NCBI GenBank assembly: GCA_963277665.1
Contig: OY728165.1
Span: 1,150,068,050 to 1,150,132,049, forward strand
Origin: Viscum album
Lineage: Eukaryota; Streptophyta; Magnoliopsida; Santalales; Viscaceae
DNA length: 64,000 nt
Reading direction: 5' to 3'
The notes below the pieces were generated by a model that saw only the letters and a program-made list of their open reading frames with translations, ran no database searches and had not been told where the DNA came from. The position numbers and the translations under genes were made by a program. This document shows positions 62,665 to 64,000 of this stretch, piece by piece (position 1 is the first letter of the stretch; the number at the start of each line of letters is the position of its first letter).

Positions 62665-63300
62665 TTATTCCACTTCATCTACATGCCCTAATAAAGATAC
62701 CTCATATTATTACTTAATAGTAATTTCATTTCACATTTCATTTTTAGTCTCATCATTAGCAGAAATATAACCATTACTTGCACCACCTTTTTATTTTATT
62801 CAGGATCTTTCAACATAGGACATCAATATTCATAATGACCATTCATTCGTATCCTAAAGCATTTTACATTTGATGATGTCTTGGGGAGGAAAATATTCAA
62901 TTAATTTAATTATCCTAACCCTTCCTTTTTCTGTTATAGTTACATACTCTATGTCCTTCTTTTCAATAGTAAAAACATCTTCTTATTCCTCAAAGGCATT
63001 CACTTTGTTGATTTATTAAATATTCTTAGAAAAAAGGGAACTAAATCTTTTTTCTTCCATGGTATAAATTACCCAAATTCTCAGAAAACTCCTTCCATAT
63101 CTTATTTAGTGAGTCTAGGTGTTTTTTCAGTTACACATTGCAAATCCAGTTACTTGAAAATTTATTAGGCATGATCACAACATCTACCAGTCGAGTGATC
63201 ATCCCATTGGACTCATCCTTAGTAAATTTCCCATAAAATTCACAATAATGAAGTTCCTTCTAGTTATCTCCATTGACTAACCCCATAAATCATAGTGTGA
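62665..63300 (-). pseudogene. E5 gag relic
   Basis: On the minus strand the end reads DEVE then stop at 62665-62667, matching DVVE-stop of E2 gag. A broken zinc knuckle (GHYEY, one stop, CP) lies at about 62810-62850. Upstream, capsid-region remains are only faintly recognisable and the left limit is approximate. Frame is lost in many places. No protease sequence follows. Confidence 0.55.
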
Positions 63301-63795
63301 GAAACACTTATCTCAGTGTAAGATGATATAATCATGAAAACAATTACTTATAAGATGTCTAAATTATGAATCCTTCCATAAATTATAATACCATGATTTT
63401 TTCATGGGTTATTTATAGACCAATTCTACTTACATCCTTAATGTTGGTTTGTGAATTGTTTTTTAATTCCCAAATCATATCACTCATTAGTGTAAAATCT
63501 AGTGGGTATTAAGGAATGTTTTCTTGTATTATGTTATGATGAGTTAGGCCCAAAAAACCATGTTGGAGTTGTTACACCTAGGTATATTTGTTCTAGAGCT
63601 CCATCCCCTTTAAGTATCTATATAAGGATTTATTTCTAGGAATACATTAACTCTATCCATTACCAAAATTCCAGGACACTTTCTTATAATTTTATTTTTA
63701 CATAAACTTATACATAAATGATACATTAGGGTTCTCACTAAGGTTTAATCATCCAAGATTCCAAAGTTTAACTAAAACATTTCTATGATTCCAAC

Positions 63796-64000
63796 TATGG
63801 AGACCCTATCATGACATAAATTAACAATACAAAACATTTTATAAATACATAAAAATTACAAAAAAAAAAGATTCCCATATACAATATTAGTTTATTTCCT
63901 CAATAAACATGGAATCATGAACACTAATACATAAGGGAGATACATTATATCTCACTAGGTTATTCATTACTAGAACTCTTATTAGACCTATCAATAATAT
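63796..64000 (-). repeat. E5 5' LTR, start (continues beyond window)
   Basis: TATGGAGACCC after the PBS corresponds to TGTAGAGAGCC of LTR C. The remainder lies outside the window. Confidence 0.65.

Larger units (their letters stand above)
61101..63795 (-). mobile_element. E5 interior: decayed gag-only element
   Basis: Same plan as E2: polypurine tract, non-coding stretch, tRNA-like segment, gag relic, decayed PBS (63779-63793 on the minus strand reads TTGGAATCATAG instead of TTGGTATCAGAG). No pol motif seen. The heavy loss of reading frame makes it the oldest element in the window. Confidence 0.72.

Noticed and set aside
1..64000. CRISPR arrays, bacterial operons or phage genes
   Set aside because: No short regularly spaced repeats of that kind and no bacterial gene structure; all coding traces are plant Gypsy gag and pol.

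Overview
This window shows no gene that looks like an ordinary host gene. It is AT-rich plant nuclear DNA built almost entirely from LTR retrotransposons of the Ty3/Gypsy type, nested inside one another. The plant assignment rests on three things: primer binding sites matching the 3' end of initiator-Met tRNA (TGGTATCAGAG); a gag-protease-RT-RNase H-integrase order with a chromodomain-like C-terminus ending in PHLF (chromovirus, Tekay/Del-like); and several very long LTRs (2.4 to 4.8 kb). The species cannot be named from the sequence. I use local names E1 to E5 and G1 for the six elements.

Layout, outermost first. E5 (minus strand) is the oldest and most decayed: its 3' LTR is seen at 10862-12928 and 60414-61100, its gag-only interior at 61101-63795, and its 5' LTR runs off the right edge from 63796. 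E4 (minus) occupies 1-10861 and sits inside the E5 LTR. It is young: its two 4.8 kb LTRs are nearly identical, with a 1.7 kb interior carrying only a gag stub. G1 (plus) starts at 12929 and ends at 60408, also inside the E5 LTR. Its 3' LTR was split twice: by E3 (plus, 21355-31171, perfect target duplication ATCTT) and by a block made of E1 (minus, 33187-44521) and E2 (minus, 44522-59851). E2 sits on the last five bases of E1's LTR (TTACA duplication).

Coding content. E1, E3 and G1 keep recognisable but broken gag/pol: nonsense codons, a frameshift in E3, a deletion in G1 RT, and lost catalytic residues in E1 integrase and G1 RT. E2 and E5 carry gag without pol, and both gag frames stop at the same place. 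E4 keeps 53 codons of the gag start. E2, E4 and E5 all carry a tRNA-like segment with Pol III A and B boxes where pol would lie. They therefore look like one lineage of non-autonomous elements that would need protease, RT and integrase in trans, plausibly from an E1-like relative with similar LTRs.

Most notable. (1) The long LTRs carry one to three copies of a hairpin with a constant 22-nt core, containing the palindrome CGTACGTACG, and arms that differ in sequence but stay paired. (2) LTR A (44522-48714) looks like a recombinant of E2's LTR and E1's LTR, with a breakpoint between 48260 and 48290, explained by unequal crossing-over between abutting LTRs. (3) There is the gag-only, tRNA-like lineage. 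(4) A splice-donor-like AGGTAA lies 170-215 nt downstream of the TATA box in nearly every readable LTR, with acceptor-like sites just before gag in E3 and E4.
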